Notes: generated from the letters alone by a model not told the origin. A stretch of DNA of 8,178 nucleotides from Actinomycetota bacterium (GCA_005793655.1 SXRC01000071.1:1-8178); one strand, 5' to 3'; shown: positions 1 through 7,196, counted from the first letter of the stretch. Translations and numbers: made by a program.

Positions 1-687
1 CATAAACCAAGCCTCCCAAACGATTGCAAGGCTCATCTTTGAATAACCATTCTCCCGCTCAACAAACGTAATTGGAACCTGCCTGATATCAAACCCGTGT
101 TTAATCGCCTTTAACGCCATCTCAATTTGAAATCCATATCCTCGAGTTTCAATCGCAGTGAAATCAATTTTTTCCAGTAATTGCCTTGGCAGTACTCGAT
201 ACCCTGAAGTTAAATCTTTATAAGGCAGTTTCAAAGCAAATGACGCGTAGCCAGTACCCAACTTTGATATCCAACGTCGCTTTTTAGGCCAATTAACAAC
301 AGAGCCACCAGGCATCCACCTGGTACCAATCACCAAAGTATTTGCAGAAGCTGCCGTTAGTAGATCTACCAGTTGCTCCGGTTGATGACTTAAATCAGCA
401 TCCATCTCAACAAAATACTGGTAAGCACCAATCAAACCTTGCTTGAATCCGGCAAGGTATGCAGGACCTAATCCTGATTTCTGTGAACGATTTAAAACTG
501 AGAAGTTTGAAAGATTCATCGATGAGGCAATTTCTGCAGTCTTATCTGGTGAGCTGTCGTCAACCAATAAAATGTCAATTACAAATCTTTCTGATATCAC
601 TTTGCGAGAGGAATCCAGCCTAGACAGGAGTGATCTAATGCTCTCTGACTCATTGTAGGTGGGGATGACAACTAATACTGATCTCAT
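1..687 (-). CDS. ppm1: Polyprenol-phosphate mannosyltransferase (DPM1/Ppm1-like family 2 glycosyltransferase), 3' end missing
   Basis: Family 2 glycosyltransferase expected to transfer mannose from GDP-mannose to polyprenyl phosphate on the cytoplasmic face of the membrane, giving the lipid-linked donor for lipoglycan synthesis or protein O-mannosylation. 229 codons are present and the frame stays open to the left edge; full-length family members are about 240-270 residues, so only the C-terminal tail is missing. The start gives MRSVLVVIPTYNE (PTYNE at 9-13), then the nucleotide-binding DDSSPD at 43-48, the metal-binding DAD at 96-98 in VEMDADLSHQP, a TSGYR segment at 160-164, and the late ERENGYSKMS segment at 210-219 typical of DPM1 proteins. 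There is no membrane domain, as in soluble bacterial Ppm synthases. The ATG at 687 overlaps the lnt stop as ATGA and has a very strong Shine-Dalgarno sequence, which fixes the start. Adjacency to lnt recalls the Lnt-Ppm1 fusion of M. tuberculosis and supports Ppm1 over another glycosyltransferase; the exact acceptor is inferred. Confidence 0.88.
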   Translation of the reverse strand, partial: MRSVLVVIPTYNESESIRSLLSRLDSSRKVISERFVIDILLVDDSSPDKTAEIASSMNLSNFSVLNRSQKSGLGPAYLAGFKQGLIGAYQYFVEMDADLSHQPEQLVDLLTAASANTLVIGTRWMPGGSVVNWPKKRRWISKLGTGYASFALKLPYKDLTSGYRVLPRQLLEKIDFTAIETRGYGFQIEMALKAIKHGFDIRQVPITFVERENGYSKMSLAIVWEAWFM

Positions 688-2066
688 TTACCCCCCTTTC
701 TACGCACTAGAAGCAAACCTATAACTGCAAATATAGCAATTAATTCAAAATTTCTGCCGTATTTTTGGGCATAAGTCTCACCGCTTGCCTTAGTAACTAC
801 ACCAACTAATGTGGCTGGATCAAATTTCTTTACTTGAGATATTACTTCTCCCTTTGGTCCGATAAAACTTGTAATGCCTGTGGTAGAAACATATGGCACA
901 TATCGAGAGATCTCTGCTGCGCGTACTCTTGCAATATTGTGTTGTTGGTCCAATTGTGGTGTGTCGCCAAAAGTTGCGTTGTTTGTCTGGATTACGAGAA
1001 AATCTGATTTGACCTGTCTAATCAATCGGTCATCAATTAACTCGTAGCAAATCAATGATTGAAATCTTGCATCTTCAATTTCAAAAATTGTCTCTGTATC
1101 CCCGGCTGATATGTCATTCACTTGGGAAGCGTACTTAGATACTTTTTCTGCAACAGCCCTCAACGGGATGTACTCACCAAATGGGGTTAAATAACGCTTG
1201 GTATAGATTTGCTTGATCTGTGGATCAAACAATATTGCTTGATTTTGCTTTCCATAGACATTTTTTTGTACACCAGAGATCAATATCGGAGTAACTATTT
1301 GTGATGATAAATTCGTGATTTTGGTTGAAACATCTGTATTTACACCGATATCTACATCTACTGAATTCTCAGGCCAGATCAGTAGGTCAACCATTCCTGG
1401 AGCAATACTCCGGATAGATTGATCTAAATGTCTGGTGAATAACTCCTTAGCTACAGAGTTGAAATCGAGCCCTAAATTAACCACTCCCCCTTGCACTAGG
1501 GCTACCTTAACTGGTTCATTAAAACTAACAGCGGGAGGAATTAATGAAACAAGTGGCGGAACTAATACTAAGAAAATTAGCGAAACAGCTCTACGAGATG
1601 CACCTAGTAGAGAGATATAGAAGGTGACAAGTACTACTCCACCAAGTGGATATAAGGATGCTATAGGAGAATCTATTTGGGTGAATCCCACTCTGCTCCA
1701 ACCAAAGCCTGTGAAGGGAATGGTTCTTAAAGCTAACTCAACTAAAACAATAGATAGGGCAAAAATGATCTGGTTGTACCTGTGTCTTCGCTTGATGAGT
1801 AAAGCTGGTATGAGAAAAAAAGTTGCTTCAATCGAGCCCAAAATTAGCCATGGAAAACTTCCGACATAAGTACTAGTCCAATGCTGAACTGTGAGCAAAA
1901 AAGACAAACCAAAAAGATATGAAATTACAAGTCGCTGATAAAACCTACTTTTGTTCAGTAGCCAAAACAATCCAGCTAAACCAATTATTGCAAATGGCCA
2001 CAAGGCGAGGGGTTTGAAGGCAAATGAAGTGGATAATCCACAAACAATAGATAGCAAGTAGACCAT
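684..2066 (-). CDS. lnt: Apolipoprotein N-acyltransferase
   Basis: Integral membrane enzyme that transfers a fatty acid from a phospholipid to the free N-terminal amine of the diacylglyceryl-cysteine of lipoproteins, the last step of lipoprotein maturation after Lgt and LspA. The 460 residues show about six to seven hydrophobic segments between residues 3 and 180, an extracytoplasmic nitrilase-fold (carbon-nitrogen hydrolase) domain from about 185 to 430, and a final membrane helix at about 438-455 followed by a basic tail. The catalytic triad of the family is intact: Glu233 in IWPENS, Lys290 in YTKRYLTPFGEY and Cys340 in LICYEL. At 460 residues it is somewhat shorter than E. coli Lnt (about 510). 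The ATG lies one base after the exonuclease stop TAA, with a weak GGAT upstream, and its own TGA overlaps the ppm1 ATG. Function as Lnt is well supported; the acyl donor is not visible from sequence. Confidence 0.93.
   Translation of the reverse strand: MVYLLSIVCGLSTSFAFKPLALWPFAIIGLAGLFWLLNKSRFYQRLVISYLFGLSFLLTVQHWTSTYVGSFPWLILGSIEATFFLIPALLIKRRHRYNQIIFALSIVLVELALRTIPFTGFGWSRVGFTQIDSPIASLYPLGGVVLVTFYISLLGASRRAVSLIFLVLVPPLVSLIPPAVSFNEPVKVALVQGGVVNLGLDFNSVAKELFTRHLDQSIRSIAPGMVDLLIWPENSVDVDIGVNTDVSTKITNLSSQIVTPILISGVQKNVYGKQNQAILFDPQIKQIYTKRYLTPFGEYIPLRAVAEKVSKYASQVNDISAGDTETIFEIEDARFQSLICYELIDDRLIRQVKSDFLVIQTNNATFGDTPQLDQQHNIARVRAAEISRYVPYVSTTGITSFIGPKGEVISQVKKFDPATLVGVVTKASGETYAQKYGRNFELIAIFAVIGLLLVRRKGGK
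691..701 (-). promoter_or_regulatory. Strong ribosome binding site for ppm1 inside the end of lnt
   Basis: On the minus strand the sequence AGAAAGGGGGG lies just upstream of the ppm1 ATG, separated from it by TAA. It differs by one base from the ideal anti-16S complement AGAAAGGAGG and is the best Shine-Dalgarno sequence in the window. The same bases encode the last residues of Lnt (Arg-Lys-Gly-Gly), so the lnt C-terminus is constrained by this signal. Confidence 0.7.
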
Positions 2067-2067
2067 G

Positions 2068-2970
2068 TTACATCCAGCCTAATGCACTCACTATGCGATC
2101 AATACTTGTTCCTAGACCATACTCCTCTTTAAGCAAATTTATCTTCTCCATAGATTTAGGTTTTGTTGGCAGATCTATACTCATTTCAGGTAATGCAATG
2201 TCGGTGGCACAACTTACTAGTTTTGGTGCAATGGCAGCATAATCTGCGCTAGCAAGAAGTTTTTTGCACAAATTTGGTGTTAACCGTTCATCACCACTAA
2301 CTGCACCTCTCATCACTTCTTCTAAACTCTCAAATTGATTTGCAATACTGGCAGCTCCTTTTTCACCGATTCCTCTGATACCAGGAAGTCCATCAGAGGA
2401 ATCTCCACGAATCATTGCAAATAATGCGTAACGTTCACCGGGGATTTCATACTTTTTGCTAATCCATTGCAGATCAACTAGGTCGTGATTAGAAATACCC
2501 TTTGCTAGATAAATTACTTTAATATCTTTCTTATCATCCACTAGCTGGAATAAATCTCGGTCAGCAGTCACAATGCGGATCGGACCATTTTGTTTAGTAC
2601 TCAAAGTCGCTATCAAGTCATCAGCCTCATAATCATCCACTCCTAGAACTGCAATACCTAGGGCGTCCAACACATCTAGCAGAATCGGAATCTGCGGACC
2701 AAGTGTGTCCGGCTCCTCTTCATCACCAACCTCATCAAGTCGATTTGATTTGTAATCAGGAAACAACTCCACTCGCCAAGAAGGACGCCAATCACCCTCT
2801 AAACAAGCAACTAATCTTTTGGGTTGATATTTCACCAGTAACCTCGATGTCATATCTAAGTAACCGCGTATAGCATTTACTTGCTCACCTTTTGGCGAAA
2901 GTAATGTATCGGGCATACCGAAGTATGCGCGATACCAAAGTGATGCACTATCTAACAGCATTAATGTCAT
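2068..2970 (-). CDS. Stand-alone 5'-3' exonuclease / flap endonuclease (PolA N-terminal-like)
   Basis: Metal-dependent 5'-nuclease of the FEN family, related to the N-terminal domain of DNA polymerase I but with no polymerase domain; such proteins remove RNA primers and 5' flaps in replication and repair. The 300 residues follow the family order: Asp7 in MLLDSAS, a DWRPSWR segment at 60-66 and the YKSNR motif at 73-77 (arch region), the acidic cluster Glu115-Ala-Asp117-Asp118, TADRD with Asp137 and Asp139, and the helix-3-turn-helix entry RGDSSDGLPGIRGIGEKG from 188 with Asp190 and Asp193. The usual aspartate after the VAC strand is a glutamate here (Glu58 in ACLEGDWRP), a conservative change at a probable metal-ligand position. 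The ATG at 2970 forms an ATGA overlap with the helicase stop and has a GGAG seven bases upstream, which supports this start over the in-frame Met4. Orthologues occur near helY in other Actinobacteria (M. tuberculosis Rv2090 close to Rv2092c). Confidence 0.92.
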   Translation of the reverse strand: MTLMLLDSASLWYRAYFGMPDTLLSPKGEQVNAIRGYLDMTSRLLVKYQPKRLVACLEGDWRPSWRVELFPDYKSNRLDEVGDEEEPDTLGPQIPILLDVLDALGIAVLGVDDYEADDLIATLSTKQNGPIRIVTADRDLFQLVDDKKDIKVIYLAKGISNHDLVDLQWISKKYEIPGERYALFAMIRGDSSDGLPGIRGIGEKGAASIANQFESLEEVMRGAVSGDERLTPNLCKKLLASADYAAIAPKLVSCATDIALPEMSIDLPTKPKSMEKINLLKEEYGLGTSIDRIVSALGWM

Positions 2971-5309
2971 ACAGCTGCTCCAGCGTAGGTGATAACACCA
3001 CGATCGATTTTTGTGAGGGCTTGATCAATGATCGGCTGTAATTGCGGTGCAGCAGATCTTAACTGGCGCAATAAATCAATAATTTGTTTCATGTATCTTA
3101 CAAAATCACCCACTGTTAAATCGCTACCTTTTAAAATGGCGGTTAGTGATTGACCGCTGGCCCATTTTTGAGATGCCCGACAGAATCCAAAATCTGGAGA
3201 GCGCATCGGCTCTAAGTTTAAATCAGATTCAGCTTCATGTATCTTGGCATAAATTTTTGAAATCGCTGCCAAAGCGGTCGCCACCTCACCACGAGGAACC
3301 TTCGCAGCCTCTTCATTTCTTGACTCATATACATAAGCAGACACAACTGATACCAGATCAGCTGGGGTCAAAGTATTCAATATTTCAGCTTGAACTGTCT
3401 CAGCAACCAATAAATCCGTTTCCCCGTAAATCTTTGCCAACATTTTTCCTGATTTAGCAATTTCATCGGACTTTATATAACCAAACTTATCGAGAATCAC
3501 TTTGATTAGATCAAATCTTTTTGCAATAACATTTGTTCGAGAGTTTATTCGTTCATTTAGACCATCAATCTCTCGCTGTAATCTTGTGGCTCGCTCTGCA
3601 AACCTTGAATGATTCTCACGGTCTGGACAATTATGGCAAGAGTGATTTTTAAGTAACTTTCGGATATTTCCAATCTCCTCATCTATTTCATGACGTTTTC
3701 GCTTACTTCGCTTGCTATCACTCTCCAACTTCTTAATTTGAGATCGCTTTGTCGAATACTGCATAAAATCTCCAAGATGACACTTTGCTTGCTGGTACAG
3801 ATCATCTCGAACTTTCTCATTCTTGCGAATTTGTTTGGCAAGGCCCACCACCGCTTTATCAGCTTGAAATTGCGCTAGCGAGGACTCAAGAGAAGTCCTA
3901 GCTCTCTCAGAGCCGAATTGTGAAATCAGGTTAATGCTCATGTTGTATGTTGGTTTGAATGAACTTTTCAGTGGATAAGTTCTTGTTGATGCCAAACCAC
4001 CGACAGAGGTTGAGTCCAAATCGTTATTCCAAAGAATTACAGCATTGCCTTCAATGTCTATGCCTCTGCGACCAGCCCGTCCAGTTAACTGGGTGTACTC
4101 ACCTGGTGAAATTGCAACGTGGGCTTCACCATTCCATTTGCTTAACTTTTCCAACACCACAGTTCGGGCTGGCATATTTATTCCAAGCGCCAAAGTCTCT
4201 GTCGCAAATACAGCTTTTACGTAACCTTTTTGGAATAACTCCTCAACAGTTACTTTAAACGCAGGTAGCAAGCCAGCATGGTGGGCGGCAATTCCACGCT
4301 CCAGTGCATCAGCCCATTCATAATAACCAAGGACTACTAAGTCCTCCTCCGCCAAGTTCTTTATGTTTCTAGCAACGACTGATCGTATTTCAGATCTTTC
4401 TTGGGTGTTTGTTAACCTAATTCCAGCTGCAAGACACTGTCGCACGGCTGCATCACAACTATTTCTTGAAAAGATAAAGGTGATGGCTGGAAGTAGATTC
4501 TCACGATCAAGTTTCTCCACAATTTCGGCCCTGGTGAGTGATTTTGGACCCTTCGGTCGATCTCGCCAATTTCCACGAACCTGGCGATAAGTGTCGCGTT
4601 CTAATCTAGTCAATTCGGGATTGAGTTTTTGATTCTCACCAAAGAGATCGAGTAATCGATTTCCAAAAAGCACATGTTGATAAAGCGGTACTGGTCTAAT
4701 CTCGCTGACAATTACTTCAGTCTCTCCCCTCACTGTTTGCAACCACTCACCAAACTCTTCAGCGTTTGACACGGTAGCAGAGAGTGAAATTATCTGTACC
4801 GCATCTGAGAGATGTATGAGTATTTCTTCCCAAACAGCACCCCGAAACTTATCGGCTAGATAATGGATTTCATCCATAACTACGTATTTAAGATCATCAA
4901 TCGTCTGCGAATTTGAGTAAATCATGTTTCTTAATATCTCAGTCGTCATTACAACTATTTGTGCCTCCGAGTTAATTGATGTATCACCGGTAAGTAGGCC
5001 TATGCGATCTTCACCGTATTTGGCACTTAATTCAGTGAATTTTTGATTACTAAGGGCTTTAATAGGTGTTGTATAGAAACATTTACCACCAGAATTTATA
5101 ACTAAATCAACTGCAAATTCGCCAACAATTGTTTTTCCTGCACCAGTCGGGGCAGCAACTAGCACCCCCTTGCCACTTTCTAATGCATGACAAGCATCAA
5201 TTTGAAATTGATCAAGTTCAAATGGAAACCCTTTTGAGAATTTTCTAGTTTTTGGAAACCGACCTGCCTGTTTACTTCTGGCATAGTTTTCTGAAGGAGA
5301 AAAACTCAT
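2967..5309 (-). CDS. helY: HelY-type superfamily 2 DEAD/DEAH-box helicase with DSHCT domain (Ski2/Mtr4-like)
   Basis: ATP-dependent nucleic acid helicase of the bacterial branch related to yeast Ski2 and Mtr4; its substrate in bacteria is poorly defined, and RNA or DNA processing are both possible. Visible motifs in the 780 residues: Q-like region FELDQFQ near 30-36, Walker A APTGAGKT at 53-60, TTPIKALSNQK at 80-90, motif II DEIH at 146-149, SAT at 177-179, HHAGLLP at 343-349 and motif VI QLTGRAGRRG at 407-416. Residues about 490-600 are rich in charged helix and include HSCHNCPDRENH at 556-567, a Cys/His cluster seen in actinobacterial HelY proteins. The C-terminal 600-780 region fits the DSHCT domain. 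It is shorter than M. tuberculosis HelY (about 900 residues) but no core motif is missing. The ATG overlaps the lipid kinase stop (ATGA), with a modest GGGTGG before it, and its TGA overlaps the exonuclease ATG. Confidence 0.94.
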   Translation of the reverse strand: MSFSPSENYARSKQAGRFPKTRKFSKGFPFELDQFQIDACHALESGKGVLVAAPTGAGKTIVGEFAVDLVINSGGKCFYTTPIKALSNQKFTELSAKYGEDRIGLLTGDTSINSEAQIVVMTTEILRNMIYSNSQTIDDLKYVVMDEIHYLADKFRGAVWEEILIHLSDAVQIISLSATVSNAEEFGEWLQTVRGETEVIVSEIRPVPLYQHVLFGNRLLDLFGENQKLNPELTRLERDTYRQVRGNWRDRPKGPKSLTRAEIVEKLDRENLLPAITFIFSRNSCDAAVRQCLAAGIRLTNTQERSEIRSVVARNIKNLAEEDLVVLGYYEWADALERGIAAHHAGLLPAFKVTVEELFQKGYVKAVFATETLALGINMPARTVVLEKLSKWNGEAHVAISPGEYTQLTGRAGRRGIDIEGNAVILWNNDLDSTSVGGLASTRTYPLKSSFKPTYNMSINLISQFGSERARTSLESSLAQFQADKAVVGLAKQIRKNEKVRDDLYQQAKCHLGDFMQYSTKRSQIKKLESDSKRSKRKRHEIDEEIGNIRKLLKNHSCHNCPDRENHSRFAERATRLQREIDGLNERINSRTNVIAKRFDLIKVILDKFGYIKSDEIAKSGKMLAKIYGETDLLVAETVQAEILNTLTPADLVSVVSAYVYESRNEEAAKVPRGEVATALAAISKIYAKIHEAESDLNLEPMRSPDFGFCRASQKWASGQSLTAILKGSDLTVGDFVRYMKQIIDLLRQLRSAAPQLQPIIDQALTKIDRGVITYAGAAV
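2978..2981 (-). promoter_or_regulatory. Ribosome binding site for the exonuclease gene
   Basis: GGAG on the minus strand, seven bases before the ATG at 2970 and lying within the final codons of the helicase gene. It supports the choice of 2970 as start over the in-frame ATG three codons downstream, which has no comparable site. Confidence 0.5.
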
Positions 5310-6190
5310 ACTGCCACCCAGGTACTTAATGCATCTTTTACATTAATTATTTCAATCGGCAACTCTGCGATATATTCACCATCGGCATAGGCACTGCCCG
5401 GCGCAGATATTTTAAGCACACTTCCATGAAGAAGATCTACTTTAGGATGCAAGATATGTTTGCCTGTAAATACTTTCGGAAATATAGTAAGCAAAACAAA
5501 TTTTGAAACTGGACTCACAACTAAAATATCAAATACACCATCTGAGTTTGAGGCACCTGGGCAAATACGCATCCCTCCGCCATAGGTTTCACCATTAGCA
5601 ACTGATAAAAGCATCGCCTTCCGCGAGTGAGTTATGCCATCAATTTCAATTACATATGCCATTGCTTTGAATTTTGAAAGGATAAGCAGCATGGCGATTG
5701 TGTATTTTGATTTACCACGAAGCCAATTAATTCGATTAGCTAGGGCGTTCACCTTGGCATCAAAGCCGGTACTGAGTACCTGCACATACCATTGCTGGGA
5801 ATTATTACCCTTAACACTGCCAAGATCAATTTTGCGTGGTGCTTGTTGCTTTATTATTTCAAATATCTGTAACACAGATTTACCATGAAGACCAACCGCT
5901 CTTGAAAAATCATTACCAGTGCCTGCTGGGATTACAGCAAGTGAGATATTGGATTGTGCAAGATATTGTAGGCAAAGGTTAATTAAGCCATCCCCACCTA
6001 CGGCTACCACCCTGTCAAATTGTTTGCTGGAGATCGCTTGCTGTAAGGAATCCTTTGTTTGTTGAAAATTGGGATAATTTATAATCTCAAAATCAATATT
6101 GCTCGATTTCAGCAAGCTAGCTAAGTCTTGGACAAGTTTTGAGCCTTTACGCCTTCCACTGGTTGGGTTTACAACTAAAAGCCACATCAC
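5306..6190 (-). CDS. Diacylglycerol kinase family lipid kinase (DgkB/YegS-like)
   Basis: Soluble or membrane-associated lipid kinase that phosphorylates diacylglycerol or a related lipid with ATP, feeding phosphatidic acid back to phospholipid synthesis; the substrate cannot be read from sequence. Of 294 residues, the N-terminal half holds the catalytic domain: VVNPTSGRRKG from residue 6, the nucleotide-binding VGGDG at 64-68 and IPAGTGNDFSR at 87-97. The C-terminal beta-sandwich half shows STGFDA at 140-145, the SDGVFD metal-site segment at 216-221 and YADGE at 268-272. No membrane span is evident. The start is ambiguous: a GTG at 6190 overlaps the tatC stop as GTGA, and the ATG immediately after it (6187) overlaps by one base as TGATG; either gives the same fold and no clear Shine-Dalgarno sequence chooses between them. 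Its 3' end overlaps helY by four bases. Placement between tatC and helY looks like conserved synteny rather than a functional clue. Confidence 0.9.
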   Translation of the reverse strand: MMWLLVVNPTSGRRKGSKLVQDLASLLKSSNIDFEIINYPNFQQTKDSLQQAISSKQFDRVVAVGGDGLINLCLQYLAQSNISLAVIPAGTGNDFSRAVGLHGKSVLQIFEIIKQQAPRKIDLGSVKGNNSQQWYVQVLSTGFDAKVNALANRINWLRGKSKYTIAMLLILSKFKAMAYVIEIDGITHSRKAMLLSVANGETYGGGMRICPGASNSDGVFDILVVSPVSKFVLLTIFPKVFTGKHILHPKVDLLHGSVLKISAPGSAYADGEYIAELPIEIINVKDALSTWVAV

Positions 6191-6993
6191 AAAGCTTCAG
6201 GTTTATCTATTTCAGAGCCACCGAGATATTCAGATGAATTCTTTTTACGCCGCTTATCAACAAGTAAGGCAATAACTCCACTTGCAAAATATAGAATGCA
6301 TAGCGGAATTGCCAGCAGAATCATCGTTACTGGATCAGGCGTTGGCGTAAAAATCGCTGTAAACAAGAAGCAGATAAAAACCGCCACACGCCATGGTTTT
6401 AGAATGGCTGATCCTGATAAAACCCCAAGCAGGTTTAATGCAACCAAAAATAAGGGTAAAACAAATGCGATACCGAAAATAAGTATTAGACGAAGAACAA
6501 AATCTAGGTACTCATCAAATCTGACTAAGTTGCCTAGATTATTTGGCGTAAATCCCAGAAGAACATCAACAGCGTGCGGCAAAATAATGTAAGCAAGATA
6601 TGAGCCAGATGCGAATAACGGGGATGCAATCGTTGCAAAAATTATCGCTACCCTACGTTCCTTCTTGTGCAACGCTGGGGTGATAAAGGCCCATATTTGG
6701 TATATCCATATTGGGGCAGAAAAAATGATTCCTGATAATAATGCAATTTTTACTTGTAGATTAAAAGGCCCCAAGATTCCATTTACATATAAGTCACCAC
6801 ACTGGTCATTACTCGGCAAGGTCGAATTTTTCAGATCACAAAAAGGCAAAGTAAGTAATCTGATAATGGGTTGATAAAGGATCCAACCCACAACTGCACC
6901 CAACCCAATTGCCAGCACTGATTTAAGCATTCGATCACGGAACTCACGAATATGTTCTAGCAGTGGCATTTTCTCGCCACGGCGCTTACTCAT
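6187..6993 (-). CDS. tatC: Sec-independent protein translocase subunit TatC
   Basis: Core membrane receptor of the twin-arginine translocase, which recognises RR signal peptides and, with TatA/TatB proteins, exports folded proteins. The 268 residues contain six hydrophobic spans (about 24-40, 80-103, 115-138, 165-190, 202-215, 220-243), the conserved N-terminal EHIREFRDR (Glu13, Glu17), the signature SAPIWIYQIWAFITPAL at 93-107 and the loop KKERR with Glu112, which corresponds to E. coli Glu103. FTPTPDP at 215-221 precedes the last span. Two positions that are glutamate in E. coli TatC (Glu170 and Glu227) align by eye with Val178 and Phe236 here. The ATG at 6993 lies five bases after the tatA stop but lacks a Shine-Dalgarno sequence; Met9 (ATG at 6969, preceded by GGCGAG) is an alternative start that would still keep the conserved core. 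The basic N-terminal extension is usual in Actinobacteria, so the longer form is preferred. Confidence 0.95.
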   Translation of the reverse strand: MSKRRGEKMPLLEHIREFRDRMLKSVLAIGLGAVVGWILYQPIIRLLTLPFCDLKNSTLPSNDQCGDLYVNGILGPFNLQVKIALLSGIIFSAPIWIYQIWAFITPALHKKERRVAIIFATIASPLFASGSYLAYIILPHAVDVLLGFTPNNLGNLVRFDEYLDFVLRLILIFGIAFVLPLFLVALNLLGVLSGSAILKPWRVAVFICFLFTAIFTPTPDPVTMILLAIPLCILYFASGVIALLVDKRRKKNSSEYLGGSEIDKPEAL

Positions 6994-6998
6994 GGGAA

Positions 6999-7190
6999 TT
7001 ATTGATCAGAACTTGAGTCTGGTTTTTCGTCCCGCTTGTTATCGTCCTCATTCATTTCATGTACCTCACTTTTAAATATTCGAAGCGATCTACCAAGGGA
7101 TCTAGCAGAGTCAGGTAATCGTTTCGCTCCAAAAAGGACTAGGAAAACTACCGCTAAAACAAGAATGTGCCAGGGTTTGAATGCGTTCAT
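6999..7190 (-). CDS. tatA: Twin-arginine translocase subunit TatA
   Basis: Small pore-forming or membrane-weakening component of the Tat system, recruited to TatC during export of folded proteins. With the start at the ATG at 7190 the protein is 63 residues: a short transmembrane helix (about 7-20), the Phe20-Gly21 hinge at exactly the E. coli positions, and an amphipathic helix with KRLPDSARSLGRSLRIF from 23, then an acidic polar tail. PWH at 6-8 places His8 at the position of the E. coli TatA polar residue Gln8 and matches the M. tuberculosis TatA N-terminus. A TTG two codons upstream (7196) would extend the frame, but it would shift these landmarks by two, so the ATG is chosen. The LRIFKSEV segment after the amphipathic helix is typical of actinobacterial TatA. 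tatC follows five bases later; tatB is not in the window, as usual for Actinobacteria, where it lies elsewhere. Confidence 0.94.
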   Translation of the reverse strand: MNAFKPWHILVLAVVFLVLFGAKRLPDSARSLGRSLRIFKSEVHEMNEDDNKRDEKPDSSSDQ

Positions 7191-7196
7191 ACCCAA

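Noticed and set aside
443..658. Plus-strand open frame of 71 codons
   Set aside because: It lies wholly inside the ppm1 gene, whose minus-strand frame carries clear glycosyltransferase motifs; the plus-strand product has no recognisable domain.
684..704. Frameshift in lnt that would have split an original lnt-ppm1 fusion
   Set aside because: Both proteins have complete, normal ends, and ppm1 has a proper ATG and a strong ribosome binding site, so two separate genes is the simpler reading.
1435..1869. Two adjacent plus-strand open frames opposite lnt
   Set aside because: They are antisense to membrane-segment and linker codons of lnt, low in complexity, and have no family resemblance.
3146..4590. 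Several plus-strand open frames (3146-3457, 3690-3878, 3959-4258, 4363-4590) opposite the helicase gene
   Set aside because: All are antisense to well-conserved helicase sequence, and none shows a domain or a convincing ribosome binding site.
2066..5309. Rho-independent terminators between helicase, exonuclease and lnt
   Set aside because: The genes overlap or are one base apart, leaving no room, and no stem followed by a T run was seen on the transcribed strand at these junctions.
7191..7196. TTG start for tatA two codons upstream of the ATG
   Set aside because: The ATG at 7190 places Trp7, residue 8 and the Phe20-Gly21 hinge exactly where E. coli and mycobacterial TatA have them, so the extension is unlikely.
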